Source: Mucilaginibacter pedocola
GTDB lineage: Bacteria; Bacteroidota; Bacteroidia; Sphingobacteriales; Sphingobacteriaceae
Assembly (NCBI RefSeq): GCF_002013915.1
Contig: NZ_MBTF01000012.1
Span: forward strand, 496,001-560,000
Length of the DNA: 64,000 nucleotides
Reading direction: 5' to 3'
A program made the position numbers and the translations under genes. Of this stretch, positions 36,955 through 44,665 are shown one piece after another. The notes under the pieces are model-generated. The model made no database searches and was not told the origin of the DNA. It was given only the letters and a program-made list of their open reading frames with translations. The first letter of the stretch is position 1. The number at the start of each line of letters is the position of its first letter.

Positions 36955-38520
36955 GTGAGCAACCTGCACTTACCCGATATTGTAATTATTTTTATTTACC
37001 TCGTTGGGATGATAGGTGTTGGTTTTTACTTTTCCCGAAAAAATAAAACCGCCAGCCAGTTCACCAAAGCTTCGGGCAAAATACCGGGATGGGCGCTGGG
37101 CCTATCGCTTTATGCTACGTTTTTAAGCAGCAACACCTTTTTGGGCGTACCAGGCAAAGCCTTCGGCAGTAACTGGAACGCTTATGTGTTCAGCCTCTCC
37201 ATGCCGTTAGCCGCATGGATAGCCTCCAAATACTTTGTGCCCTTTTACCGCAGCCAGGGGGCAGTTTCCGCCTATACCAACCTCGAGCAACGTTTTGGTA
37301 CCTGGGCACGCACTTATGCCGTTGTTTGCTTTCTGCTTACCCAACTGGCGCGCATGGGTTCGGTATTCTTCGGCATAGCCATTAGTTTGCAGGCGTTAAC
37401 GCAGGTTCCTATGTCAACAATCATGATCTTGATGGGTATCTGCATTATTATTTACACGGTAATGGGTGGCATTGAGGCTGTGATATGGACGGAGGTGGTA
37501 CAAGGCGTTATCAAAACCTTCGGCGCGGGGCTTATCCTGTACCTTATTGTGCGCGACCTGCCCGGCGGCTTTCGGGATGTTATTAGTGTAGGTACTACCG
37601 ACCATAAATTCAGCCTGGGCACCCTCAGCCTCAACTTTACCGAGTCGAGTTTTTGGGTAGTGCTGTTCTATGGCTTTTTCATCAACCTCAACAACTTCGG
37701 CATGGACCAAAACTACGTGCAGCGCTACCATGCCGCCCCATCCGAAAAACAGGCACGCCGCTCAGTTTGGCTTTGTGTTTATATTTACGTACCCGCCTCG
37801 CTCCTGTTCTTTTTCATAGGCACATCGCTTTATGCCTACTACAATTTGCACCCCGGCATGTTGAATGATATACGCCAACTGGCAGCGGCAGAAAAACATA
37901 ATGCCGGGCATGTGGCGGGATCGGTTGCTGATATTGCCACCTCGTTAAAACCCAACGAATACGGCGATAAAGTAATGCCCGATTTTATGGTGCGCAAAAT
38001 ACCGGCGGGACTGTTGGGATTGATCATTTCGGCGATACTATCAGCAGCCATGAGTTCCATAAGCTCAAGCATGAACTCATCGGCAACGGTATTTACCGAA
38101 GATATCTTTAAACGCTACATACAACCAAACACCACCGGGAAGAAAGACATGAAAGTACTTTACATAGCCACCGTTGCTTTCGGTTTGCTGGGGATGTGTA
38201 CAGGGCTGGCCATGATAGGCGCTAAAAGCGTGCTGGATATTTGGTGGGAACTATCGGGCATATTTGCAGGTGGTATGCTGGGGTTGTTCCTGTTAGGGCT
38301 TATCTCTAAAACCAGCCGCAATGCCGATGCCATAACAGCCACATTGATAGGCACCCTTGTAATACTTTGGATGACTCTCCCATCCTTCATCCCCGACCGT
38401 TTCTGCTTTCTGCGAAGCCCTTTCCATAAAAACATGATCATTGTAATTGGCACCCTTACCATATTGCTTACCGGTTCGCTAATCGCCAAACTGCGGGCAA
38501 AATCGGCACGTTCGGTTTAA
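36955..38520 (+). CDS. Sodium:solute symporter family transporter
   Basis: A 521-residue inner-membrane protein with about 13-14 hydrophobic segments and the SSS family features: FYFSRKNKTASQFTKASGKIPGWALGLSLYATFLSSNTFLG near the N-terminus and SAAMSSISSSMNSSATVFTEDI in the middle. It starts with GTG; no ATG lies at a suitable place. It should import a sugar or sugar acid with sodium into the cytoplasm, feeding the isomerase and aldolase encoded on the other side of the AraC gene. A terminator follows directly. The substrate is not defined by sequence. Confidence 0.92.
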   Translation: MSNLHLPDIVIIFIYLVGMIGVGFYFSRKNKTASQFTKASGKIPGWALGLSLYATFLSSNTFLGVPGKAFGSNWNAYVFSLSMPLAAWIASKYFVPFYRSQGAVSAYTNLEQRFGTWARTYAVVCFLLTQLARMGSVFFGIAISLQALTQVPMSTIMILMGICIIIYTVMGGIEAVIWTEVVQGVIKTFGAGLILYLIVRDLPGGFRDVISVGTTDHKFSLGTLSLNFTESSFWVVLFYGFFINLNNFGMDQNYVQRYHAAPSEKQARRSVWLCVYIYVPASLLFFFIGTSLYAYYNLHPGMLNDIRQLAAAEKHNAGHVAGSVADIATSLKPNEYGDKVMPDFMVRKIPAGLLGLIISAILSAAMSSISSSMNSSATVFTEDIFKRYIQPNTTGKKDMKVLYIATVAFGLLGMCTGLAMIGAKSVLDIWWELSGIFAGGMLGLFLLGLISKTSRNADAITATLIGTLVILWMTLPSFIPDRFCFLRSPFHKNMIIVIGTLTILLTGSLIAKLRAKSARSV

Positions 38521-38525
38521 TAAAT

Positions 38526-38560
38526 AAACGGCTTCCGCATTTCTGCAGAAACCGTTTTTT
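38526..38560 (+). terminator. Rho-independent terminator after the symporter
   Basis: Arms AAACGG (38526-38531) and CCGTTT (38552-38557), with further inner pairing, are followed by a T-run. It begins 5 bp after the stop codon. Confidence 0.75.
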
Positions 38561-38663
38561 CAGATCAGTATTAAGTTTTTCTCCGCCTCGTCCACGCCGA
38601 AGCTATAATGGCCATACACCCCGCCATGAGCAAGTGTGTACAAATAAAAACCGTGGCCATTGG

Positions 38664-39578
38664 TTATTTTAAAAAGAAGGCCAACAGGTCTTTTTGTACC
38701 TGCGGCGTATTTTCCTGCACCACCCAGTGCCCCGAATCTTTGATGATAGATTCTGAAACATCGTTGGCAACCAATTTGGTGTGGGCTGCCAGGAAGGCAC
38801 CTGCAAAATGGTCGGAACCCATAGCCAGTACCGGCATAGGAAGTTTGTGTTTGGCAAACTCCAGGTTATCTTTAGCATCCTGCTCAAAATAACCGAACCA
38901 GTGGAAAGCACCTGTGGTAGCGCCCGGCACCGAATATGCACGGATAAATTCGTTACGCTCCGCAGCCGAAAAGGCATCTTTTTTAAAGCCTACTACCGGC
39001 CAAAAATCGGTAAAGAAAAGGTTCACTTTGCCCGATACCAGTTCGCCGGCGTGGGGCTGCGCAAAAAAGCCGAACCACCATGCCTGTGCTTTTACCTGGC
39101 TCCAAACAGGTTCTATCCCCGGCAATAAGGCATCCATCAGCGCCAGTTTCTTCACTTCGCCCGGGAACTGCGCCGCGTAGGCATAAGCCACCATCAGGCC
39201 AATATCGTGCCCGGCTATGTTTACCTTTTGATAACCCAGTTTCCTCATCAGTTCGTGCATATCAACGGCCATATTCTTTTTATCGTAACCTGCGGGCGTT
39301 TTTTGCGATTCTCCCACGCCGCGCATGTCGGGCGCTATTACGGTAAAATGTTTTGACAGTTCGGGCAGCAGGCGATTCCACATGTACCAATTTTGGCCGA
39401 AGCCGTGCACCAACAGCAATGGTTCGCCCTTGCCACCTATTACGTAATGTAGTTTTACGCCATGTACCGTAGCATATTGGTGTTTAAAATTGGCGGGCGG
39501 ATTGGCCGGCGTTGCTGCAAAAAGGCTACCTGCATACAGCGTGAGTAGCAGGGCAATAAATAGTTGTTTTGTTTTCAT
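38664..39578 (-). CDS. Alpha/beta hydrolase with Asp nucleophile (epoxide hydrolase/dehalogenase-like), exported
   Basis: A 304-residue alpha/beta-hydrolase-fold enzyme. A signal peptide (about 1-22, ending LFAATP) sends it to the periplasm. The oxyanion HGFGQNW motif is at 59-65. The nucleophile elbow is GHDIG with D125, not Ser, as in epoxide hydrolases, haloalkane dehalogenases and fluoroacetate dehalogenases. The catalytic His is H284 (DSGHWV). It ends the five-gene minus-strand operon, 25 bp after the MBL-fold gene. The substrate is unknown. Confidence 0.88.
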   Translation of the reverse strand: MKTKQLFIALLLTLYAGSLFAATPANPPANFKHQYATVHGVKLHYVIGGKGEPLLLVHGFGQNWYMWNRLLPELSKHFTVIAPDMRGVGESQKTPAGYDKKNMAVDMHELMRKLGYQKVNIAGHDIGLMVAYAYAAQFPGEVKKLALMDALLPGIEPVWSQVKAQAWWFGFFAQPHAGELVSGKVNLFFTDFWPVVGFKKDAFSAAERNEFIRAYSVPGATTGAFHWFGYFEQDAKDNLEFAKHKLPMPVLAMGSDHFAGAFLAAHTKLVANDVSESIIKDSGHWVVQENTPQVQKDLLAFFLK

Positions 39579-39603
39579 GTTTTATCTTTTAAAGTGTTAA
39601 TAA

Positions 39604-40614
39604 TTAGTTCTTTTTAGCGGCGCTGATATCCTTGTAGGCATTGGGCAGGTTAAAACCATAATGCAGCCAGTTGAATAGCACATAGCCTTTATCGAAGTTC
39701 TTCATAGTTACCGCAGACTTGGCTTGCTCCAGCGTTAGCCCTTTATCCACAGCCGCCTGTACTTCCTTCTTCAGCTCATCAACATAGTCAATTGTATATT
39801 TGATGCCCGCCTTGTTGGTGATACGCCCGTGCCCGGGGATAACGATGGAATCATCGGGCAGAAAATCGTACACCTTCCTGAGGTTGGCTACAGGCTCCAA
39901 AAAAACGCCATCGAACAGCCAGGGAATAGCGGGGCTTTCGGCAATAAAGGGGTTGCCCGCCCAAAACACCTTTTGCTTAGGCATCCATACAAAAAGGTCC
40001 GCCATGGATTGTGCGGGCGAAATGTTCATTAATTCCACCACCTTACCGCCGCCCATATCTATCTGCAGGCTGCCATTTTTGGGGATAGTAATATCGGCAG
40101 GGCGGTATACCGAAGGCTCGATACCCCGGCCCGCGCCGAACAGCATTACCATAAACTGCTTTATCCCCTCGTAATTTTTGGCGAGGTTTTCCTTTGCGAA
40201 TTGGTTCTGGATAATTACAGTCGATGGCGGCAGCAGGTAATTGCTAAAGCAATGGTCGCCGTGGTCGCTGGTGTTTACGGCATAAATAATGGGCTTATCG
40301 GTTACCGAGCGAATGAGTTTTACCTCCTGGTCGTAAAGCTGTTTGGCCATCATTACTTCGATGAGTAGCACGCCTTTATCGCCTACAATGAAGCCGCCCG
40401 TGGTAGCCTGCGGAATGCCTTTGGTGGTTTCCGCATCTGCCGTAGTGGGGATAATGGCATAAACATCTTCGCTTACTTTTTTGAGGCCTAAGGTTACCTT
40501 GTTGGCGTCCCAAATGGGCACCTGCGGGGGCATTGGCATTTGGGCCAAGGCCACCGTGCAAAAACTTTGCAGCAACAGGCAAATACCAGCCAGTTTTAAA
40601 TAATAGTTTTTCAT
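39604..40614 (-). CDS. Metallo-beta-lactamase-fold protein with altered metal ligands, exported
   Basis: A 336-residue secreted protein (signal peptide ending VALAQ at 25) of the MBL fold. The usual HxHxDH motif reads S116-D-H118-G-D120-H121, so the first zinc-1 His is Ser. The next His is replaced by Gln (SPAQSMADL, Q202), and the bridging Asp/Cys by Asn (WAGNPF, N221); H262 in PGHG remains. Only part of the normal two-metal site is left, so the enzyme may bind one metal, use another metal, or be non-hydrolytic. It lies 33 bp downstream of an amidohydrolase and 25 bp upstream of an alpha/beta hydrolase in one operon. Confidence 0.87.
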   Translation of the reverse strand: MKNYYLKLAGICLLLQSFCTVALAQMPMPPQVPIWDANKVTLGLKKVSEDVYAIIPTTADAETTKGIPQATTGGFIVGDKGVLLIEVMMAKQLYDQEVKLIRSVTDKPIIYAVNTSDHGDHCFSNYLLPPSTVIIQNQFAKENLAKNYEGIKQFMVMLFGAGRGIEPSVYRPADITIPKNGSLQIDMGGGKVVELMNISPAQSMADLFVWMPKQKVFWAGNPFIAESPAIPWLFDGVFLEPVANLRKVYDFLPDDSIVIPGHGRITNKAGIKYTIDYVDELKKEVQAAVDKGLTLEQAKSAVTMKNFDKGYVLFNWLHYGFNLPNAYKDISAAKKN

Positions 40615-40647
40615 TTGGTTAAAGGTTAGATATAGGGGTTGATGTTT

Positions 40648-42432
40648 TTATTTCTGGTATCCGCCATAACACTTCACCGGCGACCATGCCGGTATTGGCT
40701 CATCAATTGGCGGACATTGCGCGGCGTAAGGTCCGGCGGCATACACCACCTTGCCGTTTACAATAGTCATTACAGATGTTATCTTTTTCACATCGTCGGG
40801 CACAGCGGTAAAATAATCGTCGGACAGGATGGCCATATCCGCATACATGCCTTTTACCAGCTTCCCTTTCACATCCTGCTCGCCCGAGCACCAGGCACTA
40901 CCTGAGGTATATAGTTGCAGAGCAGTAAACTTATCCAGCACCTCTTCTTTAGGCCAAAACTGTAGCCCGCCAATGGTTTGGCCGGTTAGCAGCCAATGCA
41001 AGGCCATCCATGGGTTGTAGGTAGATATACGCGGCGCATCGGTACCCATACCCACAGGTATACCCATGGCCAGCATCTTTTTAATAGGCGGCAGCTGCGT
41101 TTTGGGTTGCCCGTACATTTTGGTATAAAGTTCGCCCTGGTAATACATCCTGAACTGCACTGCCACGCCCCCTCCCAAAGCCTTTACCCGAGCCAGTTCG
41201 GCATCGGTAATGGTTTCGGCATGGTCGAAAAACCAGCGCAGACCGTTAAAAGGCGTGTCTTTATTCACCTTTTCAAAAACGTTCAGCATCCTGTCTATCG
41301 ATTCGCCGTAGGTAGCATGCAGGCGAAAGGGCCAGCGGTTTTTCACCAGCAGCCTGATGATGGGTTCCAGATCGGTTTCCATTTCGGATGGCAGCACAAT
41401 GCGTGGCTCCAAAAAGTTCTCAAAATCGGCACCGGTGGCTATCAGGTTCTCTCCCGCTCCTTCCATGGCATAACCGTTAGCCATCAGCAGGTGGTCGTTT
41501 TTATTGGGATGCGTTTGTGTTACCCATTTCTCGTAATCGGTCAGCTCTTTCCCCTTCTGTTGGGCAAAAAGGTAATAGGCAGTGCGCACGGTCAGCTTCC
41601 CGGACTTGGCCAGCGCCAACGAAGCCTGGTAATCGGCATCATAATTTTGAGAGCCACCCGCCGCATCAACCACGCTGGTAATGCCAAAGCTGTTTATCTC
41701 GCGGTAAAAATGTTCCGAACTGTTAATGCGCTCCTCCGGCGTTAGCTTGCCTGTAAGTGCCAGCGTGCGGTAAATGGCCATGGGCGTTTCTTTGGCGTAC
41801 AAAAGCCCGGTGGGTTTGCCATCCTTATCCAACTCTATCAGGCTGCCGGGGTAATTGGTATTTTTATCGTACCCCAGCACCTCAATGCCCTTTTGGTTCA
41901 CAAAGGCTTTGCCATACAGGTAGGTGATAAACACAGGCTTATCGGGCACGGCGGCGTTTATTTCATCAATAGTAGGTTGCCGCTTTTCCTCGAACTGAAA
42001 CTCATTCCAGCCGCCTACAACTTTTACCCAGGCACCGGGCGGTGTGCGCGCGGCTTGCTCTTTCAGCATCTCCATGGCGCGTTTCAGGGTTTTAACGCCG
42101 TCCCAGCGTAACTCCATATTAAAGTTAAGCCCCTCGCGGATGGCGTGCATGTGGCTATCGTTCAGCCCGGGGATAACGGTTTTGCCACCTGCATCAACAA
42201 GTTTAGTAGCAGCGCTTTTGTAGGTTTTCAGGATGCTTTTAGAGTCGCCCGTGGCCAGTATCAATCCGTTCTGCATGGCAATGGCCTGCTTAAACTCGCC
42301 GGCATTGACCATAGTGGCAATTTTGGCATTGTAAATAATAAGGTCGGCCTTTTGCTGGGCAGATGCCACGTAGACGCTCGCAAGGCAGAGCAAAAATAGC
42401 AGCCGCTTAAATATCATTTCAAAGGTTTTCAT
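40648..42432 (-). CDS. Amidohydrolase family protein (YtcJ-like), exported
   Basis: A 594-residue metal-dependent hydrolase of the amidohydrolase_3/YtcJ branch. It has a signal peptide (about 1-25, LASVYVASAQQ), and an internal Met at residue 6 is an alternative start. The metal-binding HxH lies in GLNDSHMH, the second half has the conserved FDHAETIT and MGTDAPRISTYNPW segments, and the beta-sandwich closes the C-terminus (MTIVNGKVVYAAG). Relatives act on amides, amidines or N-acyl compounds. It is the third gene of the five-gene operon. Confidence 0.9.
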   Translation of the reverse strand: MKTFEMIFKRLLFLLCLASVYVASAQQKADLIIYNAKIATMVNAGEFKQAIAMQNGLILATGDSKSILKTYKSAATKLVDAGGKTVIPGLNDSHMHAIREGLNFNMELRWDGVKTLKRAMEMLKEQAARTPPGAWVKVVGGWNEFQFEEKRQPTIDEINAAVPDKPVFITYLYGKAFVNQKGIEVLGYDKNTNYPGSLIELDKDGKPTGLLYAKETPMAIYRTLALTGKLTPEERINSSEHFYREINSFGITSVVDAAGGSQNYDADYQASLALAKSGKLTVRTAYYLFAQQKGKELTDYEKWVTQTHPNKNDHLLMANGYAMEGAGENLIATGADFENFLEPRIVLPSEMETDLEPIIRLLVKNRWPFRLHATYGESIDRMLNVFEKVNKDTPFNGLRWFFDHAETITDAELARVKALGGGVAVQFRMYYQGELYTKMYGQPKTQLPPIKKMLAMGIPVGMGTDAPRISTYNPWMALHWLLTGQTIGGLQFWPKEEVLDKFTALQLYTSGSAWCSGEQDVKGKLVKGMYADMAILSDDYFTAVPDDVKKITSVMTIVNGKVVYAAGPYAAQCPPIDEPIPAWSPVKCYGGYQK

Positions 42433-42447
42433 AGGGTTTGGTAGGGT

Positions 42448-43230
42448 TTAATGTTTAGAAAGCCAAGCCGATATGTAGCCCGCAATTTCTTCCCAGCCGG
42501 GCTGGCCAAGCACAAAGTGGTTACGGCCTGCAAACTCGCGGTAGGTAGTTACCGAGCCTTCGTGGCTGTATTTTTTGTAATTGCTGTAATTGAGCGAGGC
42601 GGGGATAAAGCGGTCGGTACTACCAGCGATAAAAAGTAATGGCGCGTGCGGTTGCGTAAAATCTATCTTGGCGGCATCGGTTGTGGCATCGCGCACCACA
42701 AGTTTCGATTCGGGTATCAGCAGTTTGTAGTATGCCTCCTTTTGTTCTTCGTAAGGCATACCATTGGTAAAAGCATATTGCCATTCGGGGAACGACATCA
42801 GGTAGGTTTTCTTAGCGTCGGTAAAAAAGCCCAGTGCCTTCCAACCCGCCTTGTAGAAAGAGAATTTAAAGGTGAATATCCCCTTTGGCTGCAGGGAGTG
42901 GATAGCTACCCCCATCAGCGCCTGCCCTTTCTGCACCAGCAATTGCGTGATAAGCCCGCCCATGGAATGCCCTATCAAAATAGGCTTATCGGGCAGCCCC
43001 GCCACTATGGCCGAAAAGTGGGCCGTTAATTTTTCGAGGCGTATGCCTGCTACATCGGCATCGGGGTGCCTTTGGCGCAGCGTGCAGGCGGGTGCATCTT
43101 TATAAGGCCAGGCGGGCGCCAGCGTGGTGTAGCCGTGCTCTTCAAAATAGGCGCGCCATGGGTTCCAGCAATCGCTGCTTACAAAGGCTCCTGTAATAAA
43201 AACAATGGTTTTGGGTTTTGAAGTTTCCAT
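42448..43230 (-). CDS. Alpha/beta hydrolase (serine)
   Basis: A 260-residue cytoplasmic-looking alpha/beta hydrolase without a signal peptide. The nucleophile S89 is in GHSMGG, a late Asp is in AGSTDRFIP and the His is in GRNHFVLG. It resembles esterase/lipase-type members of the fold that often show up as putative hydrolases. It starts 16 bp after the SDR gene and ends 15 bp before the amidohydrolase. The reaction is unknown. Confidence 0.9.
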   Translation of the reverse strand: METSKPKTIVFITGAFVSSDCWNPWRAYFEEHGYTTLAPAWPYKDAPACTLRQRHPDADVAGIRLEKLTAHFSAIVAGLPDKPILIGHSMGGLITQLLVQKGQALMGVAIHSLQPKGIFTFKFSFYKAGWKALGFFTDAKKTYLMSFPEWQYAFTNGMPYEEQKEAYYKLLIPESKLVVRDATTDAAKIDFTQPHAPLLFIAGSTDRFIPASLNYSNYKKYSHEGSVTTYREFAGRNHFVLGQPGWEEIAGYISAWLSKH

Positions 43231-43246
43231 GGTTTAGGTTTTTGTT

Positions 43247-44002
43247 TTAATTGAGTACTGCATTTACGGTGATGCCGCCGTCTACTACTATCTCGGTCCC
43301 GGTAATAAATGATGATTCTTTCCCCGCCAGGAAAACCGCCAGTTGGGCTATCTCTTCGGCCTGGGCAAAGCGTTTCAGTAATATTTTCTCGCTCAACAGT
43401 TTGCTGAAACCGGCTATCTGCTCGCTATCCATACCCAGCTTTTCGTAAACAGGCGTTTCTACAGGCCCCGGTGATATGCAGTTTACCCTTATCTGCCTTG
43501 GGGCAAGCTCGGTAGCCAAAACACGGCTTAGTGCAATAAGCGCGGCTTTACTGGCGGCGTAAACGCCCGAGTTGGGCATACCCAGCGTAGCATTTACCGA
43601 CGTATTGAAAATGATAGAGCCGCCGTTGTTGAGCAACGGCAGCAGCTTTTGCAAGGTGAACAGCACGCCTTTTACGTTCACATTCATTATTTCGTCGTAA
43701 TGCGCCTCTGTCATTTGCTCAAAGGGCGCAAAGGTGGCTATACCCGCATTCAGGAAAATGGCATCCAGCTTGGATTCTGCTACATTCAAGGCCGCTACCA
43801 GGCCGTCGAGCGAACTGAGGTCCGCTTGGTCGGATATCAGCCCTACGGCATCAAGTTCTTCGGCTGCCTGTGCTACCGCATGGGCATTGCGGCCGGTTAT
43901 GATGACCACTGCGCCTTCTTCTTTAAATTTTTTAGCCGTTGCGTAGCCAATGCCGCTATTACCGCCGGTAATAAGAGTTGTGAGTTGTGTTAATCGTGCC
44001 AT
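43247..44002 (-). CDS. Short-chain dehydrogenase/reductase, first gene of the five-gene operon
   Basis: A 251-residue classical SDR. It has TGGNSGIG cofactor loop, LNAGIA in place of NNAG, Ser in FNTSVNATLG, and YAASK catalytic pair (YxxxK). The C-terminal segment ITGTEIVVDGG is typical of fabG-like SDRs. It heads the minus-strand operon and begins 16 bp downstream of the predicted start of transcription from a sigma-54-like promoter (44030-44045). Confidence 0.92.
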   Translation of the reverse strand: MARLTQLTTLITGGNSGIGYATAKKFKEEGAVVIITGRNAHAVAQAAEELDAVGLISDQADLSSLDGLVAALNVAESKLDAIFLNAGIATFAPFEQMTEAHYDEIMNVNVKGVLFTLQKLLPLLNNGGSIIFNTSVNATLGMPNSGVYAASKAALIALSRVLATELAPRQIRVNCISPGPVETPVYEKLGMDSEQIAGFSKLLSEKILLKRFAQAEEIAQLAVFLAGKESSFITGTEIVVDGGITVNAVLN

Positions 44003-44029
44003 GTTGTAAGGTTATTTGCAAATGCTATT

Positions 44030-44045
44030 GGCAAGCGGCAAGCCA
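44030..44045 (-). promoter_or_regulatory. Candidate sigma-54 promoter of the five-gene operon
   Basis: On the minus strand TGGCTTGCCGCTTGCC fits TGGC-N7-TTGC with GG-N10-GC spacing. Two of the usual -24 bases (AC) are replaced by TT. Transcription would start about 44018, 16 bp before the SDR start codon. It lies in the 72-bp gap between the small conserved gene and the SDR. Confidence 0.5.
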
Positions 44046-44074
44046 CATATCACAAACAACTAACTATCAATACA

Positions 44075-44443
44075 TTAAATAGATAAGGCTATTTTTCGCT
44101 CGCTGTATTTCGTTGAAGGAAGTATAACCGGCAACGAAATGAAGTTGCTGTTTACCGTTGCCGAAGCGCTGAGCGGCAATATGCCATTGATGACAAGCAG
44201 GCCCCTGCAACCGGTTTCGGTATCAATGGTGTGGATGTATTTATAGGTGTTGGTGAGCAGGTCGTAGTCGCAATCAACCAGGCATATCTGCAGAGCATCA
44301 AGGTTAAAGCATTCGCCGTTTTGCAGGCATCGTATGTTGCCGTTGGTTGCTACATAAAAATCTTCGGTGTAGCCTGCCTGGTGCAGCCCTATCACCCGCC
44401 GGGTAAGGCAGCTGTTAACTTTTTTAGTTTGATATTGTTCCAT
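44075..44443 (-). CDS. Small conserved protein, family often mis-called phosphoribosylpyrophosphate synthetase
   Basis: A 122-residue soluble protein. Its core (RRVIGLHQAGYTEDF; CLQNGECFNLDALQI; YIHTIDTETGCRGLLVING) resembles a small Bacteroidota family of about 100 residues that carries the name phosphoribosylpyrophosphate synthetase in databases without the PRPP synthase motifs. The function is unknown. It lies between the porin gene (divergent) and the five-gene operon (same direction, 72 bp away). The predicted sigma-54 activator half-sites at 44106-44140 lie within its 3' end. Confidence 0.7.
   Translation of the reverse strand: MEQYQTKKVNSCLTRRVIGLHQAGYTEDFYVATNGNIRCLQNGECFNLDALQICLVDCDYDLLTNTYKYIHTIDTETGCRGLLVINGILPLSASATVNSNFISLPVILPSTKYSERKIALSI
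44106..44140. promoter_or_regulatory. Pair of outward-facing CAACGAAA half-sites
   Basis: TATTTCGTTG (44106-44115) and CAACGAAAT (44132-44140) form an inverted pair. They lie 60-95 bp upstream of the sigma-54-like promoter at 44030-44045, a normal distance for an activator. They are in coding sequence, so chance is possible. Their sequence matches the sites between the kinase genes (50636-50691). Confidence 0.4.
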
Positions 44444-44665
44444 GCCGATAAAGTTTGGGCAGGCATTGGCAAGCGCCGTTCCAAAGGCAGAACCATTGGC
44501 AGAAAAGGCTTTTATAACGTGACATACAACGTTATTTCGTGATACAACTTTCTGGTACCCCGAAATTACGAAGCCTTTTTTTGGCGAAATGCCGTAAACA
44601 CGTCAAAAACAAGGCAATATCGGGGCGGGCATGGCTATTGAATGTGCGGTTGAAAATTCAACTCT
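44444..44665. promoter_or_regulatory. Divergent control region before the porin gene, with regulator-site copy
   Basis: A CAACG-N6-CGTGA element (44527-44542, TTATTT core) matches the kinase-gap motif in 13 of 16 positions. A weak GG-N10-GC sequence (44612-44627, AGGCA...GGGC) follows 70 bp later, with 39 bp to the porin ATG. The second element could easily be chance. Confidence 0.35.
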
